64,000 nt of DNA from Pholiota molesta (Eukaryota > Basidiomycota > Agaricomycetes > Agaricales > Strophariaceae): positions 1 through 64,000 of the forward strand of contig JACGCK010000085.1 in the NCBI GenBank assembly GCA_014925825.1, written 5' to 3'. This document shows, one piece after another, positions 23,574 to 34,814 of the stretch. Position 1 is the stretch's first letter; each line of letters starts with the position of its first letter. The translations under genes were made by a program, and so were the position numbers. The notes beneath the pieces were generated by a model. That model saw nothing but the letters and a program-made list of their open reading frames with translations. It was not told the DNA's origin and searched no databases.

Positions 23574-25189
23574 TCAAAACACATTCATCTTGACCACCCG
23601 TCTTCGCTGCCCACGATAGTGTCGAGAATCCCAATCGCGGTTGCGGTCGCGGTCTCGATCCGCAGAAGGGCCTCGGGGGATATATTGCGATGCTCCGTAC
23701 GCGCTCGACGAGGAGCCGTTATTGCGAAGAGTGCTTGCCGGCTTGTTCGAAAGCATGGACTGGCGCAACGCGTGAGGCGCACTCGGCTGCGCCGGACGGT
23801 TGATAGTAGTGTTCGTGGCGGCAGGCGTAAGGTGGGATGTTGCAGGCGGGCGATAGGCGGATCCGCCACCATTGAAGGTGGGCGTCGGCGAGCCCGAGGA
23901 CGGAAGAAAGGACGAGCGCGGACCAGTAGGCGGTGGATGTGAGTGGGGACTGACGAAGTTCGTGGTAGTGAAAAGGCGGCTCTTGGGCGGGAAAGGACGA
24001 ACGCTCGATGCGAGAGGACGGTAGGGAGCCGAAGGGGGAGAGGCTTCGGTCTCGCCGTCTTCATGTGATGGGCGCTGCGAATGAACACCTTGATTTAGAT
24101 CAGGGCTGAGCACTGATGGGTGAGATGGGTCGGTCGATCGGCGCAGGAAGGCAATGAGGGATGGTGGTTTGCGAGGGAACGTTGGATGGCGGGGGCGGTT
24201 TAAGAACGGCGGGCCGCGAAGCAGATAGATGGCTCATAGGAGGCTCAAGCAGCTCCTTTTTGCCTCGCGAGTCTGTGTTCCAAGAGGTGGCGAGGCGAAT
24301 GACGTTTGTTGAGGTCGAGCTGGGAGAAGGAACGGCGGTTCGAAGGTAGAGATTGGGGTGAAGGTGATGAAACCTTTGTCGGAAGCCGATGATACCCGTT
24401 TATAGTGGGTTCGCGCGTATCCACTTTCCCAAGCGTTGGAGCAACAACGTCGCTCGGTAGAAGGGAAGGAATGGGCGTCGTCCCTCGTTCTCCATCGCCG
24501 TCCTCGGGAGCCAGCACAAACGTCACGCTCATCGGCGACGCCTGCGCGCTCTTCGTCGCCTCCTGCTCCGAAGAACTTTTTCTTCCGTAGCACGAAGTCC
24601 CGTAGAGACAGTTTGACCTTCGGTTGCGCTGCGTGGTCGTGCAGAGGGCCGTCGTGTGCGGGTGCGGGCGAGAGCTGGTGATGAGGAGCGATTGGGGATG
24701 CCAGCGAGTCCGTTGGAGAAGGTGACGCAGACTTGGCTGGTGGATTTGCCGGCGAGGTATGTTGTGGATGGCGCGGCGTCTGGTGAAGGTGGGTGCTTCT
24801 CGGTGGTGGAGATCGAATGTACTTGAAGCAGTTTCTGCCGACAGAGGAGGGGCCTCGAAGGCGCCTCAGGCTACTGTGGAACCAGTCGAGGGCGGCGGTT
24901 TGTCCACTTCCAGCCACTTCCGCATCGGCAGCTGCCGTCTCCACGTCCAATGTAACAGATGCAGAGCGCGAGGAGTCGATTGAACTACGCCAAAGTTTTG
25001 CTGTGCACCAGAGGCTGTTCGCGCGGTTCGTCCACGTCATCGTCTGACTATTGACGATGCCAGCTCCATGGTGCGCATCTCGCGCGATATCGACGACCGC
25101 CGTGGTGTATCCTCCATGTCCTCATCCTCATCCTCGTCGTGGTGCGCACTAGGAGCTGGAGAACGAGGAGCGTGGGTGGTCGACAGACA
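23574..25189 (-). pseudogene. C-terminal fragment resembling a SET3-like protein
   Basis: Read on the minus strand, several frames carry pieces of one protein. HHDEDEDEDMEDTPRR comes first, then DWFHSSLRRLRGPSSVGR, then KVKLSLRDFVLRKKK, and finally a Ser/Pro/Thr-rich tail with PRGPSADRDRDRNRDWDSR and a stop at 23574. The order and the LSLRDFxLRKKK motif resemble the disordered C-terminal half of PHD/SET-domain proteins of the SET3 type in basidiomycetes, which act with histone deacetylases. The PHD and SET domains are absent: upstream the sequence changes abruptly at about 25190 into RIF1 relic C in the opposite orientation. At least three frame changes occur. It is most likely a translocated, truncated copy; the family name is tentative. 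Confidence 0.45.
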
Positions 25190-25760
25190 TGGAGAAGCCG
25201 ACGCCGAAGAAACTGAGGGGGAAGATGAAGCCAAGGTCGAAGCCCGCTGCGAAGACACCGGGACTTAGGCCGCCGGCGCCTAGTACTGCAAGTCGCAGTA
25301 ATGAGAGCGAAGATGAGCGGACGGCGCTCAGCAGGCAGTGCCAAGTGAAAGAAAGAGAACACACACAAGTTTCGGGAATCGGCAGCCAGTCCCAGTCCAC
25401 AACGGGACAAGTCCGTAATATCGATTTGGCGCAAAGGTCGACGAGTATTGCCGAGGTGTGTTAGCCTTGGTGTTAGCAGCAGAATGAGAAAACGCGGAGA
25501 AGATTCCAACAAGCGGGCCGGCTACCACCCATTCCACCGCAATTGCCATGTCAAACCCTCCTTTTCTCTACCATCCTCTGATTCCGACCTCAACAGCACT
25601 CAGCCCATGTCCTGGGGCGACGATTCGCACTACGGCTGTTACACCGTATAATATCTTCTCGCCAGCGCCGTCGCGCAGGCTAGGCAGCTTTGCTGGACGC
25701 TTTGCGAGGCTTTGCGTCGTCGTCTAGGCGGTATGCGTCTCGGTCCGTCTTCCCTTGGGA
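25190..25760 (+). pseudogene. Degraded RIF1 tail fragment, relic C
   Basis: It begins with TPKKLRGKMKPRSKPAAKTP, matching TLRGKMKPRSKPVAKNP of the RIF1-like gene (10870). SNESEDERT and SFSLPSSDSDLNSTQPMSW follow, and then GCGCCGTCGCGCAGGC with GGCAGCTTTG (25665-25695). Nucleotide identity with 10860-11620 is visibly high but there are internal deletions and frame changes. It abuts the SET3-like fragment on the left and ends just before the AIM9-like gene, so that gene's promoter overlaps this relic. Confidence 0.85.
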
Positions 25761-25807
25761 GCGCTAGGCTTGGTTTCGACTTGCTGAAAGTTCCAATCTC
25801 ACTGTCT

Positions 25808-27636
25808 ATGCACCGCCCTCCCTCCTCACTGCGCTCCTTGCAATTGTCCTTCTCGAGCCCCATCTTAACCTCGACCCGTTGGCCGCCACGTCGCGCGTTC
25901 TCGATCATCGCGCATTCTCGCAACGACCTTTTCGACTACACCTCAGGGCGATGGATGTAAGTCTCATACATGGTGTTCTATGGCGTAGATCTCTAACCCG
26001 TAATTTAACATGTTCAGAATCAACGATGCTCTTCGCCACGCAGAGCGCAGACTTGTTTTCAACGTCGATGGGCTACGTCGACTTGCAGCGCAGTCCGTCG
26101 GTCGGAGTCCTTCTGATATTGTCGACTTCGCAAAACTCGCCGAGGGCGGGTATAACCGTACCTTCCTCATCACCATGCGCGACGGCTTCCAAATGGTAGC
26201 GCGCATCCCATACCCAGCTACGGTTCCCAAGTACTACGCTGTCGCTAGTGAAGTGGCCACTATGGACTTCCTTTGTTCGTCTGGGCTGCCTGTTCCTGAG
26301 GTATACGGATACTCGCCTGCGCCGGACAATGCGGCGGAAACCGCGTATATTTTTATGGAATTCCTCGGAGGCACCAAGTTGACCGACGTATGGCTTGATC
26401 TAGAGAAACATGAAATTATTTCAGTCTTGCGCCAACTTGTTCAACTCGAGGCGAAGATGATGTCGATTCGTTTCCCCGCTGGCGGAAGCCTGTACTATGC
26501 ACAGGACCTGGAGAACGTGGCAGGGGGGCCGGGCATCCCACTGCAGGACGAGCGTTTCTGCGTCGGTCCAGATGCAAGACTGCATATGTGGTCTGGCAGG
26601 AGATCACAGCTCACCATAGAGCGGGGACCATGTACGCCGCTTTCTGCCTTTTTATTTATATATTACGCCCTTGAATAAACCGATAACTATAGACGAAACC
26701 GCCGAAGCAGCGCTTGTCAGAGCGGCCCACAAGGAACTGGCTTATCTGGAGGAGTTCGGGCAACCGCTCTTGCCGTTCAAGCGCATGAGGAGGGAAGGTT
26801 ATGGGAACCAGGAGCAGTCGCCGTCGGATCACATCGAGAACCTCAACCGCTATCTCCTCATCGCGTCGTCACTCGTCCCTAGAGACCCCGCCCTCCTTCA
26901 TTTTCGCATCCGCCACCCAGACATCCAGCAGAGCAATATCGTCGTTTCGCGGTCGCCCACCTCCGGCTGGCAAGTCGTCGGCCTGCTCGACTGGCAACAC
27001 GCCTCCATCCTGCCCCCGTTCCTCCTTGCCGGCGTGCCCGATCGCCTCCAGAACCACGCCTCTCCTTTCTCGCAATCTGTGACGCCGCCTGCGCTACCGG
27101 AGGGTTTCGACGAGCTAGACGCAACCGAGCAGAGGCGGGCGTCGGAGCTCTACCATCGCCGCCTCGTCCATTACCACTACGCCAAGAGCACGGAGGAGTG
27201 CAACGCGCTGCATCACGCGGCCTTGACGAGCCCCTGGGGCGTGCTCCGCAGCCGCCTCTTCTACTACGCCGGTCTCCCGTGGAAGGGCGAGACTCTCGAG
27301 CTGAAGGTTGCGTTAATAGAAGCAGCGCAGTACTGGGAGAAGCTCACCGGCGGAGGCGCGCCGTGTCCAGTCGTGTTCGACGCTGAGGACGTACGCGCGA
27401 CGATGAAGCTGGCAGAAGTACAGAGAGAAGCAGATGAGGTTCTGGAGAAGTGCGAGAGCGCCATCGGCATTGGAACGCCTGATGGCTGGGTGCCTGTCCA
27501 GTACTACGAGGAGACCATGACACGCAGCAAGAAGATGAAGGCGGATTCGTTGGCGATGGCCACGTCGGCGGAGGAACGGGCTGAGATTATGGGCAACTGG
27601 CCCTGGGACGATATAGACGAAGAGAAATTTATGTAA
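25808..27636 (+). CDS. AIM9-like mitochondrial phosphotransferase-family protein
   Basis: Three exons, 25808-25956, 26018-26631 and 26693-27636, join in frame. Exon 1 is Arg- and Ser-rich without acidic residues until HSRNDLFDYTSGRW, as expected of a mitochondrial targeting segment. The APH/choline-kinase fold follows: EGGYNRTFLITMRDGFQMVA (nucleotide loop and lysine-region strand), IFMEFLGGTKL (hinge), IRHPDIQQSNIVV (catalytic loop H-x-D-x4-N) and GLLDWQHASILP (metal-binding Asp). The C-terminus ends WPWDDIDEEKFM-stop. The family includes yeast AIM9 (altered inheritance of mitochondria) and is greatly expanded in Agaricomycetes; the substrate is unknown. The frame is fully intact although the gene sits between relics. 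Confidence 0.85.
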
Positions 27637-27899
27637 TGAATTGAGCTAGATATTCCGCATTATCGTATCTCAAGCGGCGGACAAATAAGTGGCCATTCAT
27701 GGCAATGGATGTCTTGTATGGAAATCGTCGGCGACACTGGGTCATCATTCTCAACCACTGTTCTCTTTGTGATTTCTGCAGTACTATGCTATGCATGCTG
27801 CCCAAGTTCTTGCGATTTTGTGTCTTTTAATCTCAAAGTCTTGCACTTTCAAGATCTACTTTTCTACTTATGCACCAAGGGAAGTTGAAGAGAAGTTTC

Positions 27900-28112
27900 C
27901 TATACTTAGGTTCGGAACAAGCCGCCCAAATACCAACAAATATTTCTGCTCGCCGATCTCCAGCGCATCTCTGACGACCAGACGCAGACCATACTCCCAG
28001 ACTCAGTCCATACTGCAAAATGTGTGCTGCGATTCAGCCGCTCAGATTGCTTTAGAACTTGAACAGTCTCATATATCTAGACAAGCCACAGCGCCCACAT
28101 GATAACTCCTCT
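27900..28112 (-). mobile_element. SINE-like element copy 2 with shared flank
   Basis: The minus strand has TATGGTCTGCGTCTGGTCGT (A-box-like region) and the tail AAATATTTGTTGGTATTTGG, both also present in the copy at 32.2 kb. The B-box part is deleted. Beyond the element, GACAAGCCACAGCGCC and flanking bases also match 32400, so the duplicated block (27900-28112 versus about 32200-32425) is longer than the SINE-like core. Confidence 0.45.
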
Positions 28113-29209
28113 GGCATTTCTACCGCTGTAACATCACGACCAACTGCTGTCGACTCCTATGGGACCCAGGGTGCATACGGCTCATAGAGTCTCAAATACG
28201 AGAAACTTCTAGCTGTTTCTCGAACCAGTGGTTCTCTTCGTAGGCTCAAATACTCAGAAGGGCTCATCAAGGGAATTTTTCTGCTCTTGATCTTCTTCCT
28301 TGGGGACGTTGGATTGCAAGTTATCCAACTGTATCAATACCGGTGGACTATTGGACTTCGGTGATTACTTATAACATTTATCACGCCCTTACCAAAATCC
28401 ACTCTAACATATTGAGTCTTAGCTTCCAAATACAATCATCAATATAGTAATGGCGCTCCCAATCCATCGCTCCAACGCCAGCTCTCTCAACGTCTGCAGC
28501 GCACATCCAGCAGATGCCACGCACCTTTGCCGAACCAGGATGGAGGCAGCGCTGAGTTTAGAAATATTATCGGTCTTGGTAGGTTCGTCGATCAGAATGC
28601 TTTTATATTTCTTTATAATTGACTAGACAACATTTCTTCTCAGCTTCACGCCCACCGGTACCTCCCCGATGAATCTACAAATTTTGTATCCTGCTCCGGC
28701 GCTAGACTATCTTCTGGAACAGCGTCCCTTCTGTTCGTGATATTTGTGTTTTACATTCATACGTCTTGTGTATCAAATCAGGGTTCGGAAGAATGGATGT
28801 TCTCGCAGGACAGATTGCAGTCTGGCCAACCACCACGACCTTTACCAGGCTACATCGCTTGCCCGTAGCTCTTTGACGCTTGTTTTATGCTATCTTTCTT
28901 CCTGATGCTTTTGTGGAATGATTCACATGAATTCCATGATCCCAGCACACCATGTCCTATTTTCTGAAAAGAAATCGGCGACTCACACGATGAGACCCTG
29001 TGTGGAGGCTTTGCACATAGGAATGCTGATTGGGCTATGGACATGGTGATATTTGTGCGCAGTAGGAGAGACTAGCAAACTTGGCCTGCATACTCCTTCC
29101 TATCTTCTGGATTCATAAGAAAACGCAAACCTACATATCCTAGGTTGACTATCATCTATATGGCTGCATGTACATACTTGATGACTTAGCTGGCGGGGCT
29201 ACATCGCTT

Positions 29210-29578
29210 CTGGTCTAGGGATTTGACTCCGACAACAGAACTCGCGGTCATGCGCAATTTGACTATAGTCGTCGCCGGCAAACGCGGATGATGGCAACAG
29301 CAATTCGCTTGCTGTACCTCCCTGTGGGTCTCTGGGCGCAACAGCTTTGCCTAAAGCTGTTCGCTGCCACGCTTTAACCTCCCACATGTCGGAAATATAT
29401 CGAACACGGCGATTGATCTGCTGAATGTAAAGTACACACCCACGCTTGGTCTGAACGCGGGGGGAGAAAAAAATATTTTCCACTTGTTGTCGTCCTTGTT
29501 TCTGGAGCCGCCGGCCGCAGATATATGATATCTGGACCACTTTTTTATCGGTCCATCGATATCATCGTTCTATTCTTG
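29210..29578. repeat. 370-bp tandemly repeated block, copy 1
   Basis: Shares ordered patches with 29860-30225. These include GACTCCGACAA, CTGGGTCTCTGGGC-type text (TGTGGGTCTCTGGGC here), ACGCTTGGTCTGAACGCG, TTGTCGTCCTTGTTT and ATCGATAT...GTTCTATTCT. Drift is substantial, so the duplication is old. No coding signal. Confidence 0.6.
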
Positions 29579-29859
29579 TGTTCCTTAGGAAAACTTTATC
29601 ATATTAGCTGGAACGCGGTGTCACACAATCATGGCAGCTATGGTGAATCAGAGGAGTCGATTTCATCCGACGCCCTTTCATCTCTTGGTTGGTAAATACT
29701 TGTCTTCTTCTCGACCCGCTCATCGCCTCTGCCTTCCTTGGATCTCACTTCCGTCATAGAGGAATATCATGTCGTAGCCCCAGTAGTTTTTTTGCGTCTT
29801 ACCTACAGGGATCAATATGCCCTCGTACAATTGGCAACTAGCGAGAATGCATTGTTTCT

Positions 29860-30225
29860 AGCATAGGAACTTGACTCCGACAATAATGCTTACGATCTTG
29901 GGCAATTTCACAATAAACGTTACCGGTAAATGCGGGCGATGGTTCGCCTTCTGCGCTCTCCCCCCATCTGGGTCTCTGGGCACAGTTGCTTTGTCTAAAA
30001 TTGTTCTCTCCCATGCTTAACCTCTCTCACAGCGGGTTCAGGATATACCGAACATTGTGATTCATCTGCCGGAAGCAACGAAAAATTATTTACCCACTGA
30101 CGCTTGGTCCGAACGCGTGGGGCATAGATTTCGCTTGTAATTGTCGTTCTTGTTTTGGGGGTCACCGCTAATATCTGTGATATTTTACATCGATCCTTCG
30201 ATATACTTGTTCTATTCTAGCGTTT
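29860..30225. repeat. 370-bp tandemly repeated block, copy 2
   Basis: Second copy of the block at 29210-29578, in the same orientation. It has GACTCCGACAATAATGC, CTGGGTCTCTGGGCAC, ACGCTTGGTCCGAACGCG, TTGTCGTTCTTGTTT and GTTCTATTCTAG. It lies just downstream (3' side) of kinase gene K3. Confidence 0.6.
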
Positions 30226-30435
30226 GAGGCAACATTCACGCACCTGTCATTTAGAAATTACTTGTTTATGCTCGCGGAAGAGGTTTGATACTTCCAAATC
30301 AATGTATCCTTTCACTGCTTCCTCAGTTTTGCAAGTTAACATGCGCAGGTAGGATTCAATCATCAGAAGGACCGTATAAATCCAGTAATATAATAATAAG
30401 ATCAGAGATAAACATTCGAGTGCGCTGAATGTGTA

Positions 30436-32038
30436 CTAAGATTTAATGAAACCCAAAAAGGCTATGACGCGGGACCATATAAATCGCGGAGGGGACATAA
30501 GCTTGAAGAAAAACCAACGAATAGAAGGCAAAATATAGTAAGGTGTATACTCGGTATTGCAAATTGCTCGAAGAGCCCTTGTCGTTAGAGAAAGTGGAGG
30601 CTGTCGATACGCAGTCCACTTTTGTCGAAAGTCCTCCGGAAGGTCCCGCCAACGGTCGTAGTTATCATAGAATGTGTAACCAAGCGGATTAGTAAACTCT
30701 TTGAATTCCAGTTGGTCTTCTGTCAAACCGGAATACATATCTTCAAAGAATTGGAGAGCTTCAGCAGCAGTAAAGCGATTTGCTACATCGCGGAAAGTCA
30801 TTTTGTCGAGTAGAGGTGCTAGCATAGGGATATGTGGTGCGTAATGCTATGCAAATTGAATGAGAAAAATCATAATCAATGCAATAGTCCTCTTACCTGA
30901 TAATAATTACAAAATTCCACTCCCAGACAACCCACGTCGAATGCGAAAGGGTTGTAATCAAATTCTCCTTGTCTGGTATCATACGGTTGGTTGAATGATC
31001 CATCGAAAGACTCTCTATAGGGCCGTCTATACTCTTCCTTGTTCACGTCGGGTGGTACCATATTCGACAAGTCGAAGTCCATCAACACATATGAGAGTTT
31101 TCCTTCTCTCCGCAGTTCCTCTCGAGGAGAAGGATAATGGTAATAATTCCCGACAATGAAACACTCGTCATCCCCAAAATGATTTATGAGTACGTTGTCC
31201 ATTTTAATATCCTGAACATGTTGCCTTATCAAGCCATATTCATATATCGTTCAAGACAGGCACTTACCCGATGGATGATGTTATGAGCATGCAAAAAACA
31301 CAGTCCCTGCTCAGAACTGGATCGTCAATGAGTGATGATGTATGAGATAATATGGTCCCCTGCCTTCAGCATGGAATGCATGATATGAAGAAGTTGGCGC
31401 ATAGTGTGAGTCTCTGGTTGCGTTATATATTTGCCCCACCTCAAGAAATAGTCAATATGTCGATTCGGATACACGTAAAGTTGAACCAACCTCGGCATAA
31501 CTACAAACCAGAACCTTTCGAAAGGTACAAGATCCAGAACAGGAATTACACAATGCCCTTGAAGTGTGTCCGACCCCTGTTCATTCAAGAAGCGTGCAAT
31601 GCGATATTCTTCACTGTCGTTGAGGACCACCTTGATAGCAACATGTCGACTGTGAGAATCCTGTGCGTATGCCACTTTACCCTGCCGGATGTATGATGAG
31701 TAAAGGTGACACGAAGCCTAGACGTTGAATAAACTTCTTACCGAGAAATCTTTTGCCTGTAGTGGTATGTCGTTAGCACCCACCAGTCTTGCGTCGTAAT
31801 AAGCATAAGGGTAATGCCCTTCCACCTGCAAGTCTTCGTCAAAGGGAATTGAAGGGACTGTATGTTCTGTAGGATACGCGCCTTCATAGATACGCTTGTA
31901 CAGAGTGTAGCCATGGTCGCCGAGCCACTGAATGACTTCTGGGGAATCCCAAAATGACATTGTATCGATTCGATACTCAAACCCGTGTGTTTTGAGCATT
32001 TTTTCCAAATCGAGCAAACAGGGAGGATACTGATTCAT
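30436..32038 (-). CDS. Kinase-like protein K3
   Basis: Third paralogue, ATG 32038 (MNQYPPCLLDLEKMLK). The N-terminal domain reads SFWDSPEVIQWLGDHGYTLY and HYPYAYYDAR. KVAYAQD and HVAIKVVLND follow, then FLHAHNIIHR and DIKMDNVLINHF across the intron, then VLMDFDLSNMVP with DFD. The C-terminal lobe reads APLLDKMTFRDVANRFTAAE and ends in the hydrophobic tail YYILPSIRWFFFKL. Every exon is open and splice sites are canonical, so it looks functional. The N-terminal extension before the domain is shorter than in K2. Same likely role and caveats as K1. Confidence 0.72.
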
Positions 32039-32149
32039 TGTTCTAGTGCCTCTTGCAGGAGAAGCGGTATTTGGCTGGAAGTTCAGAACCCAGATAGAGA
32101 GGCTATGCTATCATAGTCAACGCGAAATGATTCAACGGTTCACTGTTTT

Positions 32150-32345
32150 CTGTTGACTTGAACTTGAAGCTTGAAGCTTGAACTTGAAGGTGTGAAAGAG
32201 GCGGTGGCAACCGCCAAATACCAACAAATATTTCCCCTCGCCGGGATTGGGACGAACTCGCGATCGCGAGGGCCACCTCTGAATTGCCTCTGAAGACCTC
32301 GAGCGCACCTCTGACGACGAGATGCAGACCATACTCCCAATCCAT
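32150..32345 (-). mobile_element. SINE-like element copy 3
   Basis: On the minus strand: TATGGTCTGCATCTCGTCGT as A-box-like region, GAGTTCGTCCCAATCC as an interrupted B-box, then AAATATTTGTTGGTATTTGG and a GGCGG-TTGC-CCACCGCC hairpin. This tail is the most complete of the three copies. Repeated GAACTTGAAGCTTGAAGC-type units follow at 32160-32190, possibly the variable 3' end. It lies between kinase genes K3 and K4. Confidence 0.5.
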
Positions 32346-32556
32346 GTGTCCGGCGATTCAGGCGCACAGCTTGCTTTTAACCAGTCTCCTAAGTGCAGAC
32401 AAGCCACAGCGCCGGCATGATAGCTCCTTGAACCTCCTTGAACAGCCATGCTATATCTCATCAAATGTCACTAGTTTTATCGTCTACTATATTAAGTAAT
32501 TACCTTATGTCCAAGTAATATCAGACGCTTGCAAAGATATGGAAGGCATGAGAGAC

Positions 32557-34190
32557 TTAATAATGAAAGCCAATAAAACCTACGAATCGAGTCCATAGGT
32601 ATTGAGGTAATATCGTGAGCTTGAAAAGGAACCAACGGACAGAGGGTATAAGATAGTGCGGTACATATTTACTGGCGCATAATGCTCGAAGAACTTTTGC
32701 TGCAATAGGTGTAGGAGGTTGTCGATATGCAGACCACTTTCGTTGGAAGTTTTCTGGCAGACCTTGCCAACGGTTATACAGATCGTAGCGTATATATTCC
32801 TCTGGGTCTTCATACTCTTGCAGGTTTAGCTGGTCTTCCATCACGGTGGGTAGCATCTCTTCAAAAAACTGGAGAGCTTGAGCGGCTGTAAAGCGATTCT
32901 CTATATCTATTGTGGTCATTTTATCGAGAAGAGGTGCGAGCATGGGGATATGCCGTGCATAATGCTATCGAAATAAGCATTGAATAGACGTGATATTTAA
33001 TGCAACTGATTGCTCTTACCTGATATTGGTCACAAAATACCACTCCCAATGTTCCAACGTCACATGCGAATGGATTGTAATCGAATTCCCCCTGCATCGT
33101 ATCGGATGGGTAATAACCCGATCCCGCAAAGGAATCACGATAGTGTCGTCTGTATTCTTCTTTCTTTATGTCGCGCGGTACCATGATTGATATGTTAAAA
33201 TCCATCAACGCGTACAAGAGTTCCCCTTGTTTCCGCAATTCTGCCCGGGGAGATGGATAGAAGCGATGCACTGGATCCTGGGTGAGTGAATTATCGTGTA
33301 GCGCTTCGTCGTCAGCAAAGTGATTTATGAGCATATTCCCAATTTTCACGTCCTAAATATCGCTTTAAGCAAGGATAAACCCAAGCGAGGAACAGCTGCT
33401 TACTCGATGTATAATATTGTTAGCGTGCAGGAATGCCAACCCCTACAGGACATCGTCAGAACGCAGTTATAGGAGGTGCAATATGGTTAATATGGTTGTC
33501 CACCTACCTTGAGCATCGAATGCATGATTTTAAGGAGTTCGCGCATGGTATGATTCCTTGGTTCATCAACCCGGGTGCCCCATCTTAACACAATAACACA
33601 GCTTTTAATGAGATACAGCGTACGACGTGCGCATCCAAGCTTACCTCGGCATGACAGCCAACCAAAAATCTTTGAACCGCACCAGGTCTAAGACAGGAAT
33701 TATACAGTTTTCTCTGAGGGTATCGAATCCTAGTTCATGCAGAAAGCACAGAATGCGATACTCGTCGCTGTTGTCTAAAACCAATTTTATAGCAACATGG
33801 TGCTGTTCAGAATCTTGGGCATATACAACCTTTCCCTAGCAAAGAGGATCATGAATACTCGAAGCGTTATAGATGAATAATTCTCACCGACTGATCGTGA
33901 GCACGAAGTGGTATACTCTGGCTCCAGAACTTCCGCGCATCATGATGAGCATAAGGATAATTCGCCACAGCGATTTCGTCACAAGGAAGTGCTGGAACTG
34001 TTGATGAAGCTGGGTTCCCTTCCTCCAAGACACGATTATACAATGTGTACCCATGGCTATGAAACCACTGAACGAGTTCTGGATCATCCCAGAAGTTCAT
34101 AATCTTGTAATACATGTCATCGGTCGAGCCTTCCTTGAGTAACTCGGTCATCATCTGCATGTTTTCACTAGGAATGACTGGCTCGCCCAT
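32557..34190 (-). CDS. Kinase-like protein K4
   Basis: Fourth paralogue, ATG 34190 (MGEPVIPSENMQMMTELL). The N-terminal domain has MNFWDDPELVQWFHSHGYTL and NYPYAHHDAR. GKVVYAQD precedes HVAIKLVLDN. The helix NHTMRELLKIMHSML comes next, then FLHANNIIHR and, after the intron, DVKIGNMLINHF. ALMDFNISIMVP gives DFN in place of DFG, and APLLDKMTTIDIENRFTAAQ and a hydrophobic tail close the protein. It is nearly identical to K5 in the first exon and 5' flank, so these two are the youngest pair. All exons are open. Confidence 0.75.
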
Positions 34191-34814
34191 GGGCGTTGAA
34201 CGTTCAGAAACGGCGTCGTATTGAGAGCCTAGAGGGTGCAGTGTCGTTTAATTTCGAGCTAATTAGACAGAGTGTGTGTTTAGCACAGTGATCAAAGAGT
34301 AACAGCAGGGAGTATTAGGAGTTGAATGGTTGAACTTGGGTTGAACAAGGATGACGCTTTGAAGTGTGACTCGGGTAAAGCGAGTCGCGAACCAGTCACG
34401 GTCATGGGATTTGGTCACTACTTAAGTTACGGTTTACTAATCTAGTAATTATAACAAGTAGTACCGTTCTCACGTATAGAATCTGTGTGACTGCTGGAGG
34501 CGCAATTTCCGAAGATAATCTGATGTTACTTAGCAGCTATGTCAAAAAGATATGAGAGGTGCAATTTGAAAATTGAAACTGATGAAATATATGTACAAGT
34601 TACTACCAAACATTCAGAACCTATATAAATTGTACAATTGTATGTCGAGTTGATTGTCGGACGTCGGACTGAGCGTCAACTTCATTCCAGACTGTGCTTA
34701 TGGAAGACTAGTAAAGTCCAACAATCTGAGAGTGGCTGACGTATTCGACTGATTTCCAAAACAGGTCATTGTGCCTGCGCTGCCTAATTGGCCTGACCTT
34801 GTAATATGCATTGT
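34191..34814. other. Intergenic region upstream of K4
   Basis: The first 140 bp resemble the flank upstream of K5 (39402-39520): both contain GTTGAACGTTCAGAA and TGAGAGCCTAG. This supports duplication of the gene together with its promoter. The rest shows no gene. Confidence 0.45.

Larger units (their letters stand above)
27637..30435. other. 2.8 kb gene-free, repeat-rich region
   Basis: No protein-coding gene recognised. It holds a SINE-like copy at about 27.93-28.02 kb, a sequence shared with 16165-16265 (29603-29690), and two copies of a block of about 370 bp (29210-29578 and 29860-30225). The short open stretches here do not look coding. Confidence 0.5.
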
